A stretch of 64,000 bases of DNA. It comes from an uncultured Bacteroidales bacterium (GTDB lineage: Bacteria; Bacteroidota; Bacteroidia; Bacteroidales; Paludibacteraceae). Every line of letters begins with the position of its first letter. The stretch's first letter is position 1. Location: the NCBI GenBank assembly GCA_934728255.1, contig CAKVEC010000003.1, positions 248,001-312,000 of the forward strand, given 5' to 3'. Positions 8,807 to 17,822 of the stretch are shown here, piece after piece. The notes beneath the pieces were generated by a model that saw only the letters and a program-made list of their open reading frames with translations, did not search any database and was not told the DNA's origin. The position numbers and the translations under genes were made by a program.

Positions 8807-9847
8807 TCATTTCGTCTTTTTCTCTTCGTTGAAGATGTCCAAACGGGTGAGCGATTTGTTTTTGCGGTTGAAGATAAAGAAATCTATTGCGAGAAGCAGC
8901 AATGCTACCAATACAAACGACTGGAATTGTTCGTTGTATTCGGTATAGACCTTGGTCTCGATTTCGGTAGTAGCCAGAGTATCAATCTCTTTTTGTAGTG
9001 CACGCATTGCGGTGTTGGTGTTGTCGCAGCGTACATAGATGCCGTTGCCCGCTTTGGCAATCTCGCGGCACATATCCTCGTTCAGACGGCTCACCACCAC
9101 ATTGCCCTGTCGGTCTTTGCGGAAATTGTTGGTGCCGGGGATGGGTATAGGCGAACCTTCGGGCTTGCCGATACCTACTACCATCACTTTGATGCCCAAT
9201 TCCTTAGCCTTTGCAGCCACGGCAGCGGCATCGTCCTCGTGGTTCTCACCGTCGGTAATCAGGATAATGGCACGACTGGCATCCGTCTCCTCGCTGCCAA
9301 ACGATTGAATGGCGGTGTTGAGTGCCGCACCGATAGCCGTTCCCTGCGTCTTGATGAGATCGGGGGTGATGCTGTTGAGGAACATCTTTGCCGATACGTA
9401 GTCGCACGTGATGGGTAACTGGGTGTATGCCTCGCCCGCAAAAACCACCAGTCCCACTTTGTCGTCCACCATCTGGTCAATCATCTTGCTCAGCATCTGT
9501 TTGGCGCGGTCCAGACGGCACGGAGCCACGTCCTCAGCCAGCATCGAGTTGGATATGTCTAAAGCGATGATCGCCTCTATTCCTTGCCGTTTCACGGTCT
9601 GTTCGCGTTGTCCGTATTGCGGACGCGCAGCAGCCACAATCAGCAGTATCAACGCCACCATTAGGATGGAGAACTTCACATTCGGTCGTACCCGCGAGGC
9701 ATTGGGCATCAGTTCGCTCACCAATGCAGGGTCGCCGAACTCAGCCAACTGACGGCGTTTGCGGCGGGTGTACCATATATATAGCCCGATGAATACCGGC
9801 ACCACTGCCAGCATCCAAAGCATTTCTATATTTGCAAAACGAAACAT
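8807..9847 (-). CDS. batB: BatB, membrane von Willebrand factor A protein
   Basis: 346 residues. Membrane helices lie at about 8-25 and 58-75, and a third closes the protein near 312-330. Between them is a VWA domain with an intact metal-ion-dependent adhesion site, D97-x-S99-x-S101, and the later LITDGENHEDD motif. VWA domains bind ligands or partner proteins through the metal. It sits between batA and batC in the aerotolerance operon and resembles batA, as expected for an old duplication. Confidence 0.92.
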   Translation of the reverse strand: MFRFANIEMLWMLAVVPVFIGLYIWYTRRKRRQLAEFGDPALVSELMPNASRVRPNVKFSILMVALILLIVAAARPQYGQREQTVKRQGIEAIIALDISNSMLAEDVAPCRLDRAKQMLSKMIDQMVDDKVGLVVFAGEAYTQLPITCDYVSAKMFLNSITPDLIKTQGTAIGAALNTAIQSFGSEETDASRAIILITDGENHEDDAAAVAAKAKELGIKVMVVGIGKPEGSPIPIPGTNNFRKDRQGNVVVSRLNEDMCREIAKAGNGIYVRCDNTNTAMRALQKEIDTLATTEIETKVYTEYNEQFQSFVLVALLLLAIDFFIFNRKNKSLTRLDIFNEEKKTK

Positions 9848-9924
9848 ATTGAATTAACAGGTAATAATTAACAATTAACATTCATTGTTCATTGTTCATT
9901 GTTCTTTGTCCATTGTCCATTGTT

Positions 9925-10911
9925 CTAATTGGTTACGGTGCGCAGCACAAAATAGCGCAGGATGATTTCCGCAATTAGGCAGAGCAGCGCAGCCAAAAGG
10001 AACGGCGGGAAGATGTCGGTATGTTTGGCATACTCGCGTACGCGCAGTTTGGTCTTCTCCAACTGGTCAATCTGCTCATATATTGATTTTAGGCTCGAGT
10101 TGTCCGTCGCACGGAAATACTGTCCGCCGGTTGTGCTGGCTATGCGCTGCAATGTGCTTTCGTCGAACTCGCTGTCCATCATCATATATTGTACGCCTAC
10201 GGGCGTTTGTACGGGTACGCGTGCCTGCCCGTGTGAGCCTACGCCGATCGCATACACGCGTATGCCGTAGGTCTTCGCTATCTCGGCTGCCGTTTGCGGG
10301 TCAATCTCGCCGCGGTTGTTGCTACCGTCTGTCAGCAGAATAATCACCTTCGATTTGGTCTTCGAGTCTTTCATTCGGTTCACCGCATTCGCCAAACCCA
10401 AGCCGATGGCGGTACCGTCCTCTATCATACCGAATTTCACCGATTTGAACAGGTTGATCAGTACTGCGTGGTCGGTGGTCAGTGGGCATTGCGTAAAACT
10501 CTCACCGGCGAACACCACCAGACCGATTTGGTCGTTGGGGCGGGCGATGACGAAATCCGATGCTACTTGTTTGGCGGCCTCCAAGCGGTTCGGCTTCAGG
10601 TCTTCCGCCTGCATAGTACCCGATATATCGAGTGCCATCATAATGTCGATACCCTCGGTCGATTCCGACGACCAGCGGTTGGTCAGTTGCGGGCGTGCCA
10701 AGGCTACCGAAAGCAGTGTGATACACGCCACCCGTAGTACAAACGGCACGTGCAGCAGATACACGCGTGCTGACCTCGGCTGTTTTTTTAGCACCTGTGT
10801 GTCGGACATCTGCAAACTGGCATCTGCCTTGCGCAGTTCGTAGATATACCACCCAACAACAGGTATCAACAGCAGAAGCAGAAATAAATATGCTGGACTT
10901 GCAAAAGTCAT
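9925..10911 (-). CDS. batA: BatA, membrane von Willebrand factor A protein
   Basis: 328 residues, same plan as BatB: two N-terminal membrane helices (about 5-25 and 55-75), a VWA domain with a MIDAS motif of D95-x-S97-x-T99 and LLTDGSNNRGE, and a C-terminal helix (about 300-322). It precedes batB; the 77-base gap is filled with TTCATTG/TAATTAAC simple repeats. It probably forms a hetero-complex with BatB on the periplasmic side. Assignment as BatA rather than BatB rests on gene order. Confidence 0.92.
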   Translation of the reverse strand: MTFASPAYLFLLLLLIPVVGWYIYELRKADASLQMSDTQVLKKQPRSARVYLLHVPFVLRVACITLLSVALARPQLTNRWSSESTEGIDIMMALDISGTMQAEDLKPNRLEAAKQVASDFVIARPNDQIGLVVFAGESFTQCPLTTDHAVLINLFKSVKFGMIEDGTAIGLGLANAVNRMKDSKTKSKVIILLTDGSNNRGEIDPQTAAEIAKTYGIRVYAIGVGSHGQARVPVQTPVGVQYMMMDSEFDESTLQRIASTTGGQYFRATDNSSLKSIYEQIDQLEKTKLRVREYAKHTDIFPPFLLAALLCLIAEIILRYFVLRTVTN

Positions 10912-10971
10912 AATCTATCGTAATTGTAGTATATAATTAATGGTTTAATTATATGGAAATTATATGTTCTT

Positions 10972-11880
10972 TCATTCGTTTGCAGTGGATGCCTTCTCCT
11001 CCGCGGGGATTTCCTGTGGTGTCGTCTCCTTGACGAAATCATAGGCGGTCTTCAGTGCGCTCTCGTTCTCATCGGGGGTAGCCGTCCATTTGGCGAATTT
11101 GACTAAATCGGCAAGCGACAGCATCTTGCGCAAACGCTCAAACAGATCTTTTTGTTCCTTCATCAGCGGCTTCAGTTCCTGCAATGTCTCATCGCTCGTC
11201 TTTTCCGTACTCGATACCTCGTAGCGGCGCGAGATATATTCACGGATGACATCGGTCAACTCTGTGTGATACTCTTTCACTTTGCCGTCCTGCCAAATCT
11301 TCTCGGCTTTTATCTCGTCCAGTTTCTCCAAAGCCACTTCTTCTGCAGGGCGCAACGGCTCTTGTTTCTCCTCTTCGACTGTACCCGTTTTGTGCTTTCG
11401 GATATAGCGCACTAAATAGTAAATACCTACCCCTAATCCGATAATCAGCAGTGCCAATAGTATCCAACGGATGATTCCCCACCACCATATCGGGGCTTTC
11501 TGTATATCCTTGATATCGGTGATGGCAAGCGTGGTATCCACTTCAAACGGCTGCACCACATTGAGCGACAACGGCTCACTCCATATTGTATCTTCGCCGC
11601 TCACAAACGGCTGCGGAGCAATATAGAAAAGCGAATCCTTAAACGATGTAAGTGTCAGATACTGATTTACTTGTATGCGCCCGTCGGATAGTGTAGTCGT
11701 GTCGGCTATGGTGCGATCGACTATCTCTACCTCGGGCATCAGGGTCTCGCCGTAAGCGGGTAGGGCAACCTGCTCACCGGCATTCAGCGTGGCTTGCAGG
11801 TGCAAGTCTGTCTGGTCGCCGATGAAGATAGTCGTCGAATCAAGTGCGGCTGAAACCACTATGGCTAATAAAAGGTTCAT
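10972..11880 (-). CDS. DUF4381-like membrane protein of the Bat operon
   Basis: 302 residues. A periplasmic N-terminal half after a short signal sequence (MNLLLAIVVSAALDS) is followed by one membrane helix (about 133-156, IIRWILLALLIIGLGVGIYY). The Lys/Glu-rich cytoplasmic half contains EYHTELTDVIREYISRRY and a helical ending, as in DUF4381-type proteins encoded between DUF58 and batA genes. The function is unknown; the conserved position suggests a scaffold or adaptor linking the DUF58/MoxR cytosolic pair to the BatA/B membrane proteins (inference). Confidence 0.75.
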   Translation of the reverse strand: MNLLLAIVVSAALDSTTIFIGDQTDLHLQATLNAGEQVALPAYGETLMPEVEIVDRTIADTTTLSDGRIQVNQYLTLTSFKDSLFYIAPQPFVSGEDTIWSEPLSLNVVQPFEVDTTLAITDIKDIQKAPIWWWGIIRWILLALLIIGLGVGIYYLVRYIRKHKTGTVEEEKQEPLRPAEEVALEKLDEIKAEKIWQDGKVKEYHTELTDVIREYISRRYEVSSTEKTSDETLQELKPLMKEQKDLFERLRKMLSLADLVKFAKWTATPDENESALKTAYDFVKETTPQEIPAEEKASTANE

Positions 11881-11965
11881 CCTTGTTAATTATGAATTAT
11901 GAATTATGAATTGCAACCATTCCAACCTCTAACATCCAACAGCGCAGCGGTCTAACATCTAATTT

Positions 11966-12853
11966 CTACATCTTAAACAGCCTCATCAACGCTCTTACGT
12001 AGTCCTCGTCTGTGCGTATGCTGATGCTGTTGATGCCCGCTTTCGTGTAGAGCGTCTGCAGGTTCTCCTGCTGCTTGCGCCACGCTTCGGCGTAGTTGTT
12101 GCGCACGCTTGCCGGTGTGGTGTCTATCCATATGCGCTCACCTGTCTCTGCGTCTTTCACTTTCAGCAGCCCCATATCAGGAAGTTCCGCATCACGGCGG
12201 TCATATATCTGTATCACGTTCAGATCGTGCTTGTGCGAAGCAATCACGAGTGGGGTCGCTCCCGCTTTCTTATCGGGTACGGTAGCAAAAGCAGGGTCTT
12301 GACAGTCGCTGATCAGGAAAGCCGTACAGCGGCGTTTCTGCGCATTCGCAAAATAGTGCAACGCCCCGTTGATGTCCGTCCCCGTCGAGGTCGGCTCAAA
12401 CGACAGCAGTTCGCGGATGATATGCAGCACGTGCGACTTGCCCTTCTTCGCAGGGATAAATTTCTCTATCTTGTCCGAGAAAAATATCACGCCCACTTTG
12501 TCATTGTTCTCTATGGTCGAGAATGCCAGCGTAGCCGCTACTTCCGCCATCATATCGCGCTTCATCTGCGTCTGTGTACCGAAATTGCGGCTCCCACTCA
12601 CGTCCACCAGCAGCATCACCGTCAGTTCGCGCTCCTCTTCAAACACCTTTATATAGGGTTTGTTCAGCCGTGCCGTAACATTCCAGTCTATCGAACGCAC
12701 ATCGTCTCCCGGCTGGTACTCGCGCACCTCAGAGAACGCCATACCGCGCCCCTTGAACTGCGAGTGGTACTCACCCGCAAAGATGTTCCGACTAAGACCG
12801 TGCGTCTTAATCTCTATCTTCCGTACCCGTTGTAGTAGTTCTTCTGAAGTCAT
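11966..12853 (-). CDS. DUF58 protein, MoxR partner
   Basis: 295 residues, no signal peptide. The DUF58 core is clear: GRGMAFSEVREYQPGDD followed by RSIDWN (about residues 35-58), then a VWA-like MLLVDVSGSRNF with a DVSGS metal site near residue 86. Proteins of this family are encoded beside MoxR ATPases and are thought to be their substrates or adaptors. Spacers on both sides carry simple repeats: TGAATTA units at about 11889-11911 and the CTAAC/CAGCG family on both flanks. Confidence 0.88.
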   Translation of the reverse strand: MTSEELLQRVRKIEIKTHGLSRNIFAGEYHSQFKGRGMAFSEVREYQPGDDVRSIDWNVTARLNKPYIKVFEEERELTVMLLVDVSGSRNFGTQTQMKRDMMAEVAATLAFSTIENNDKVGVIFFSDKIEKFIPAKKGKSHVLHIIRELLSFEPTSTGTDINGALHYFANAQKRRCTAFLISDCQDPAFATVPDKKAGATPLVIASHKHDLNVIQIYDRRDAELPDMGLLKVKDAETGERIWIDTTPASVRNNYAEAWRKQQENLQTLYTKAGINSISIRTDEDYVRALMRLFKM

Positions 12854-12858
12854 TTATT

Positions 12859-12890
12859 CAATGCATAATGCGCAATGCATAATGCGTAAT
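12859..12890. repeat. ATGCATAATGCGCA-type dispersed repeat
   Basis: Two tandem AATGCATAATGCG-like units just upstream of the DUF58 gene. The same family, on the opposite strand, lies inside the phosphorylase coding sequence at 38912-38944. Confidence 0.75.
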
Positions 12891-12908
12891 TAAAGAATCT
12901 CTAAATAT

Positions 12909-13001
12909 CTAACCTCTAACAGCGTCAGCGGTCTAACTTCTAACCTCTAACAGCGTCAGCGGTCTAACTTCTAACCTCTAACAGCCGCAGGCGGTCTAAA
13001 T
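12909..13001. repeat. Three tandem 31-bp units between moxR and the DUF58 gene
   Basis: Units of 31 bases starting at 12909, 12940 and 12971. The first two are identical; the third differs in the AGCGTCAGCGG core. Related sequence is seen near 11925-11965 and, in frame, within the GH3 gene at 39592-39668. Confidence 0.9.
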
Positions 13002-13026
13002 CGAAAACGATCTGCGTTTTCGATTT
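12998..13026 (-). promoter_or_regulatory. Hairpin at the moxR stop codon
   Basis: A perfect 12-bp stem (AAATCGAAAACG at 12998-13009 and its complement at 13015-13026) with a 5-base loop. On the moxR strand it is not followed by a T-run, so it more likely modulates mRNA stability or partial read-through into the DUF58 gene than acts as a full terminator. Confidence 0.6.
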
Positions 13027-14020
13027 ACGGCACTTGCACAGCATTCAGCACCTCGGTAATCACGTCCTCTGTGCTTACGTTGTTTGCCTCTGCCTCATAG
13101 GTCAAGCCGATACGGTGGCGCAGTACGTCGTAGCATACGGCACGCACATCCTCGGGAATGACATATCCGCGACGGTGGATGAAAGCATACGCACGTGCGG
13201 CACGCGCCAGATTGATGCTTGCACGGGGCGAACCGCCGAACTGTATCATCGTCTTCAGGTCTTGCAGCCCGTATTCCTCCGGATTACGTGTTGCAAACAC
13301 AATATCCACAATATATTTCTCTATTTTTTCGTCTAAATATACTTCGTTCACTACGTTGCGTGCTTTGCGTATATCCTCTGTCGAAAGTATAGGCAGCACC
13401 TGCTTCTTCTCGCCCGAGATGTTCTGGCGGATAATCTGCTGCTCTTCCTCTTTCTTCGGATAACCAATCACCACTTTCAGCATAAAACGGTCAGTCTGCG
13501 CTTCGGGTAGCGGATACGTACCCTCTTGCTCTATTGGGTTTTGTGTAGCCAATACGAGGAACGGGTCGTCCAACTTGAACGTTTCCTCGCCTATCGTTAT
13601 CTGACGCTCCTGCATCGCCTCAAGCAATGCCGACTGCACCTTCGCCGGTGCACGGTTAATTTCGTCCGCCAATACGAAATTGGCAAAGATCGGACCTTTC
13701 TTTATATGAAACTCCTCCGTCTTCTGCGAGTAGATTTGTGTACCGAGTACATCGGCAGGCAACAGGTCGGGGGTAAACTGAATACGCGAGAAATAGGCTT
13801 TTATCAAGTCTGCCAATGTTTTGATAGCCAGCGTTTTTGCCAAACCGGGTACACCCTCCAACAGAATATGTCCGTCGCTCAGCAGACCAATCAGCAGGCT
13901 TTCTACAAGATGTTTCTGCCCTACAATCACTTGGTTCATACCCAGCGTCAGGGCATCTACAAACGAACTCTCGCGCTCAATGCGCTCTTGCAGTTCGCGA
14001 ATATCTACGGTAGTTTGCAT
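13025..14020 (-). CDS. moxR: MoxR-family AAA+ ATPase
   Basis: 331 residues. The Walker A variant GVPGLAKT is at residues 56-63 and Walker B/sensor sequence is seen in VLADEINRAPAKVQSALLEA, both diagnostic for MoxR ATPases; LATQNPIEQEGTYPLPEAQ follows. MoxR proteins are cytosolic chaperone-like ATPases that mature metal or VWA-domain complexes. This is the first gene of the eight-gene Bat operon and lies about 100 bases downstream of a sigma-54 type promoter. The ATG at 14020 gives the expected N-terminal helix before the core. Confidence 0.95.
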   Translation of the reverse strand: MQTTVDIRELQERIERESSFVDALTLGMNQVIVGQKHLVESLLIGLLSDGHILLEGVPGLAKTLAIKTLADLIKAYFSRIQFTPDLLPADVLGTQIYSQKTEEFHIKKGPIFANFVLADEINRAPAKVQSALLEAMQERQITIGEETFKLDDPFLVLATQNPIEQEGTYPLPEAQTDRFMLKVVIGYPKKEEEQQIIRQNISGEKKQVLPILSTEDIRKARNVVNEVYLDEKIEKYIVDIVFATRNPEEYGLQDLKTMIQFGGSPRASINLARAARAYAFIHRRGYVIPEDVRAVCYDVLRHRIGLTYEAEANNVSTEDVITEVLNAVQVP

Positions 14021-14117
14021 AGTTGTATTTTGATATTGAATTTTTTTTCAAAAAAATAAATGGAATGCTTTGCTGCGCAATCAACTTTCGGGTACTTTCG
14101 ATTGCCCGTTAATCGTT

Positions 14118-14136
14118 ATGCAAACTTTGTGCCAAA
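14118..14136 (-). promoter_or_regulatory. Sigma-54 (RpoN) promoter for the moxR-bat operon
   Basis: On the minus strand TTTGGCAC, five bases, TTGCAT: a full match to the -24/-12 sigma-54 consensus, with exactly ten bases between GG and GC. Predicted transcript start near 14108, giving a leader of about 88 bases to moxR. An upstream activator site was not identified. Confidence 0.7.
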
Positions 14137-14261
14137 CTGCTTTTCTTCGCTTCTCGGCATCTTTCCTTAAAAATTTTATTAGTCTTATAGGTCCTATTGA
14201 TCCTATTCGTCTCGTTAGCCCTATTCGCCCCATTACCTTCCGTTTACCTTTATGCTATCAA

Positions 14262-14283
14262 GAGTAGGTGATTAGTAGGTGAT
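14262..14283. repeat. 11-bp tandem repeat AGTAGGTGATT, two copies
   Basis: Same unit as the four-copy array at 35401-35444. Confidence 0.85.
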
Positions 14284-14312
14284 TCTTTATAGGATAACAC
14301 TCTTTTCGACTG

Positions 14313-14358
14313 GTAGTGGCGCAAAGCACCGCTTTGTGTGCAGCACGCGCCGCTATCA
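14313..14358. repeat. Dispersed palindromic repeat (AGTGGCGC ... GCGCCRCT family)
   Basis: Imperfect palindrome whose arms are GTGGCGC and GCGCCGC. A second copy at 44529-44573 shares both arms and the GCAGCACGCGCC segment, with a different centre. Confidence 0.75.
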
Positions 14359-14397
14359 GTCGCCAATACATACTTCCTACCAAAACTATACAATTGA

Positions 14398-14445
14398 TGC
14401 ATATTTATGCAGCAAAATGAATGTATTTTCGTGCATAAATATGCA
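14398..14445. promoter_or_regulatory. Paired palindromes upstream of susC, possible operator
   Basis: TGCATATTTATGCA (14398-14411) and TGCATAAATATGCA (14432-14445): each is a palindrome (TGCATA, two bases, TATGCA) and they are inverted copies of each other, 34 bases centre to centre, ending 46 bases before the -33 box of the susC promoter. Confidence 0.45.
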
Positions 14446-14491
14446 AAGTGTAATAAAAATGCGCCTTAAAATAACTTTTTGTCATATAAAA

Positions 14492-14523
14492 TTTGCGTAT
14501 GTGAATTGTTTGCTGTACTTTTG
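14492..14523 (+). promoter_or_regulatory. Primary-sigma promoter of the first susCD locus
   Basis: TTTG (14492-14495), 20 bases, TACTTTTG (14516-14523), fitting the Bacteroides -33/-7 consensus TTTG and TAnnTTTG. Leader of about 85 bases to the susC ATG. Confidence 0.65.
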
Positions 14524-14615
14524 CGCCCAATTTCAGTATAAACAAAATTTAAGGGGATTTTATCGCCCGTTGAGGGGCGGGGAATTCCGAGGTATTAACT
14601 AATTTTATGTAAGGT

Positions 14616-17600
14616 ATGAAAAGGATTTTGCTCCTTATGTCTGCCTGCTTCGTAAGCATCGGTCTCGCCTTTGCGCAGTTGCAGACATTCAACGGAGTCG
14701 TACTTAGCGAAGCGGACGGCGAACCTGTGATAGGTGCCTCCGTGCAAGTGAAAGGTACGACGCAGGGTACCATCACGGATTTCGATGGTAAGTTTTCAAT
14801 CATTGCCGACAAAGGAGGCATACTCGTAGTGTCGTTCATCGGTATGCAGACGGTGGAGGTACCGGTGGCGCAAGACTTGAAGATTGTGCTTTCCGAGAAC
14901 ACTTCCGAGTTGGACGAGGTGATGGTCGTCGCCTTCGGTACAACCACCAAGAAATCGTTCACGGGGTCGGCTTCGGTCGTGAAGAGCGACGACATCGTCA
15001 AACGCCAGACGAGCAACGTTACCAACTCGCTCAGCGGGCAGGTGGCGGGTGTCCAGGGTGTCAGCACCGACGGTGCACCGGGTGCCGTAACGAAAATACG
15101 TATCCGCGGTATCGGCTCTATGAATGCCGACAACTCCCCGCTCTACGTGGTGGATGGTGTGCCTGCAGACGACAACACGATTGCCACGCTCAACAATAAT
15201 GATATCGAGTCCATTACTGTTCTCAAAGACGCTGCCAGCAACGCCCTCTATGGTGCGCGCGGTGCCAACGGCGTAGTGTTGATCACTACCCGCCGCGGTA
15301 ATACGCAGGATGCACAGATTACCATAGATGCCAAGTGGGGTAGCAACTCGCGCGAGGTGCCTACCTACTCGGTTATGACCGACCCCGCTATGTACTACGA
15401 GACTTTCTATCAGGGCTTGTACAACAGCCAGTACCTCGCAGGACAATCGTCGGCTTACTCGCACGAGTACGCCAACACCTACCTGCTTGACCCCAAAAAC
15501 GGCGGTCTCGGCTATCAGGTATATACGGTGCCGAGCGGGCAACGCCTTATAGGTCGCAACGGCAAACTGAACCCCAATGCTACCCTCGGTTACAACGACG
15601 GCAGCAACTACTATCTGCCCGACAGTTGGTATGGCGAATTGTTCAATTCCAACAACCTTCGTCAGGAGTACAACCTCAGCGTTTCCGGTTCCACTGACAA
15701 AATCAACTACTTTGCTTCTGCAGGCTATCTCGACGACTCCGGTATTATTGAGAACTCTGACTATCAGCGTTTCACTTCCCGTGTGAATGTGGACTACCAA
15801 GCCAAGAAATGGCTCAAGATTGGTACTGCGATGAGTTATGCCCACGCCGATCAGAAGTACCCGACCGACCAGACAAGCGACGATGCGGCTTCTTCGTCGG
15901 GCAACCTCTTCTTTGTCAGCAATTTTATGGCACCTGTTTACCCGCTTTATATCCGTAATGCCGATGGCTCTATCGCACACGATGCCAACGGCTATACGAT
16001 GTACGACTATGGTGACGGTGTTTCCGTGGCAGCGGGTACGCAGCGTCCGTTTATGAGCCAGTCGAACCCCGCTTCGGCTATTGCACTCGACAAGTCGAAA
16101 TACACCAACGATATGTTTACCGGCAAGTGGTACGCCACCATTGAGTTCTACAAGGGCTTGAAGGCTACCGCCAATGTGGGTGTCAACTATTTCAGCAGCC
16201 GCTACCAGCAGACCACCAACCCCTACTATGGTCAGTATGCCACCTCGGGCGGTCTTGCGTATGTGGAGTCCGACCGCTATCTGACAGTCAACCAGCAGTA
16301 TATGCTCACCTACAACAACCGTTTTGCCGGTCTCCACAATGTGGATTTGCTGCTCGGTTACGAGAACTATCAATATACCGAGTCCGCTGTTTATGGACAG
16401 AAGACCAAACTCTTCTCGCCCGACATCGCCGAGGTGAGCAATGCCATTCTCTCCCCGCTGACGGGCTCGCTTACCCACCACTACGCTACGCAGGGTATTC
16501 TGGCGCAAGCCAAATATGATTACGACAGCAAGTACTATTTCTCGGCTTCCTACCGTCGCGACGCTTCTTCGCGTTTCGCCAAAGAGCATCGCTGGGGTAA
16601 CTTCTGGTCGGTGGGTGCCGCATGGGACATCAACTCCGAGTCGTGGATGGAACCGGCAAAGGATGTGGTCAACCTGCTGAAACTGAAAGTCAGTTACGGT
16701 GCGCAGGGTAACGACAACCTGCTTACCGGCGACGGCAAGGTGAACTATTACCTCTATACCGACCAGTACGAAGTGAGCGAGAACAATGGTGCTTTTGCCA
16801 CCACGCTGACCTACAAAGGCAACAATGACATCACGTGGGAGACCTCCTACAATCTGAATGCAGGTATCGACTTTGCCATCTTCGATGAGCGGTTGAGCGG
16901 TACTATCGAGGGCTTCCAACGCCGCACGGTGGATATGCTCTACTACAAACCCGTACCCTCATCGCTGGGCTATAGTACGCTGCCGGTTAATATCGGTTCG
17001 GTCAGCAACGCCGGTCTCGACCTTGAGTTGCACGGTGTACCCGTCCGCACCAAAAACGTAACGTGGACGATCTTCGCCAATATGACCTATTTCAAGAATA
17101 AGATTCTCCAACTCTCCCCCGAGTTGAACGGTCAGTGGATTAGCGGCAACTATATATATAAGGAGGGCGAGAGCCTCTACAATTTCTATCTCCGTAAATA
17201 TGCAGGCGTTGACCCCAGTACGGGCAAATCGCTCTGGTATCAGGACATCACGGACGCGGAAGGCAATGTAACGGGGCTGACCGTAACCGATGTGTGGTCC
17301 AACGCTACACAGTATGAGACGGGCGACATTCTGCCGAAAGTATATGGCGGTTTCGGTACATCCTTGGATGCGTACGGACTGGATTTCTCTGTCAGTTTCG
17401 CCTACCAACTCGGCGGACGTATCTACGATGATGGCTATCGTATGTTGATGCACTCGGGCAACTCGTCCTTTGCCGGTCAGAACTGGCACACCGATATTCT
17501 CAATGCGTGGACACCCGAGAACACCGACACCGATGTACCCCGTGTGGACGCAGCCGACCTCTACACCAACTCAAGTTCCGACCGTTGGCTCATTTCGTCG

Positions 17601-17822
17601 AACTACTTGAACCTGCAGAATATCACCCTCGGCTACACGCTGCCCGCCAAGTGGACGCGCAAGATCAAAGTGGAGAAACTGCGTATCTACGGCGTCGCAG
17701 ACAACGTGGCGCTCGTTTCTGCCCGCAAAGGTCTCGACCCGCGCCAGAGTTACACCACCTCCAGTATGAATACCTACGCTTCCATGCGCAGCATCTCCGG
17801 TGGTCTCAGTATTACATTCTAA
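14616..17822 (+). CDS. SusC/RagA-type TonB-dependent outer-membrane transporter
   Basis: 1068 residues. Signal peptide (1-20, AFA-QL); carboxypeptidase-regulatory-like beta domain (about 22-105) with the family hallmark GTTQGTITDFDGKFSI; plug domain (about 120-230) with IRIRGIGS, SPLYVVDGVP and YGARGANGVVLITTRRG; then the 22-strand barrel ending in GGLSITF, with a terminal aromatic residue as needed for outer-membrane insertion. SusC proteins import glycan or peptide fragments together with the SusD lipoprotein encoded next. The substrate cannot be read from sequence, because the locus has no enzymes. Confidence 0.95.
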   Translation: MKRILLLMSACFVSIGLAFAQLQTFNGVVLSEADGEPVIGASVQVKGTTQGTITDFDGKFSIIADKGGILVVSFIGMQTVEVPVAQDLKIVLSENTSELDEVMVVAFGTTTKKSFTGSASVVKSDDIVKRQTSNVTNSLSGQVAGVQGVSTDGAPGAVTKIRIRGIGSMNADNSPLYVVDGVPADDNTIATLNNNDIESITVLKDAASNALYGARGANGVVLITTRRGNTQDAQITIDAKWGSNSREVPTYSVMTDPAMYYETFYQGLYNSQYLAGQSSAYSHEYANTYLLDPKNGGLGYQVYTVPSGQRLIGRNGKLNPNATLGYNDGSNYYLPDSWYGELFNSNNLRQEYNLSVSGSTDKINYFASAGYLDDSGIIENSDYQRFTSRVNVDYQAKKWLKIGTAMSYAHADQKYPTDQTSDDAASSSGNLFFVSNFMAPVYPLYIRNADGSIAHDANGYTMYDYGDGVSVAAGTQRPFMSQSNPASAIALDKSKYTNDMFTGKWYATIEFYKGLKATANVGVNYFSSRYQQTTNPYYGQYATSGGLAYVESDRYLTVNQQYMLTYNNRFAGLHNVDLLLGYENYQYTESAVYGQKTKLFSPDIAEVSNAILSPLTGSLTHHYATQGILAQAKYDYDSKYYFSASYRRDASSRFAKEHRWGNFWSVGAAWDINSESWMEPAKDVVNLLKLKVSYGAQGNDNLLTGDGKVNYYLYTDQYEVSENNGAFATTLTYKGNNDITWETSYNLNAGIDFAIFDERLSGTIEGFQRRTVDMLYYKPVPSSLGYSTLPVNIGSVSNAGLDLELHGVPVRTKNVTWTIFANMTYFKNKILQLSPELNGQWISGNYIYKEGESLYNFYLRKYAGVDPSTGKSLWYQDITDAEGNVTGLTVTDVWSNATQYETGDILPKVYGGFGTSLDAYGLDFSVSFAYQLGGRIYDDGYRMLMHSGNSSFAGQNWHTDILNAWTPENTDTDVPRVDAADLYTNSSSDRWLISSNYLNLQNITLGYTLPAKWTRKIKVEKLRIYGVADNVALVSARKGLDPRQSYTTSSMNTYASMRSISGGLSITF

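Larger units (their letters stand above)
14021..14615. other. Divergent intergenic region between moxR and susC
   Basis: No gene. It holds the sigma-54 site of moxR, a degenerate CCTATTCG-type repeat (about 14180-14235), an 11-bp tandem repeat (14262-14283), a GC-rich palindromic repeat (14313-14358), two TGCATA-nn-TATGCA palindromes (14398-14445) and the susC promoter (14492-14523). Confidence 0.8.

Noticed and set aside
14796..16919. 707-residue open frame antisense to susC
   Set aside because: Shadow frame of a clearly coding SusC gene; no recognisable protein features.
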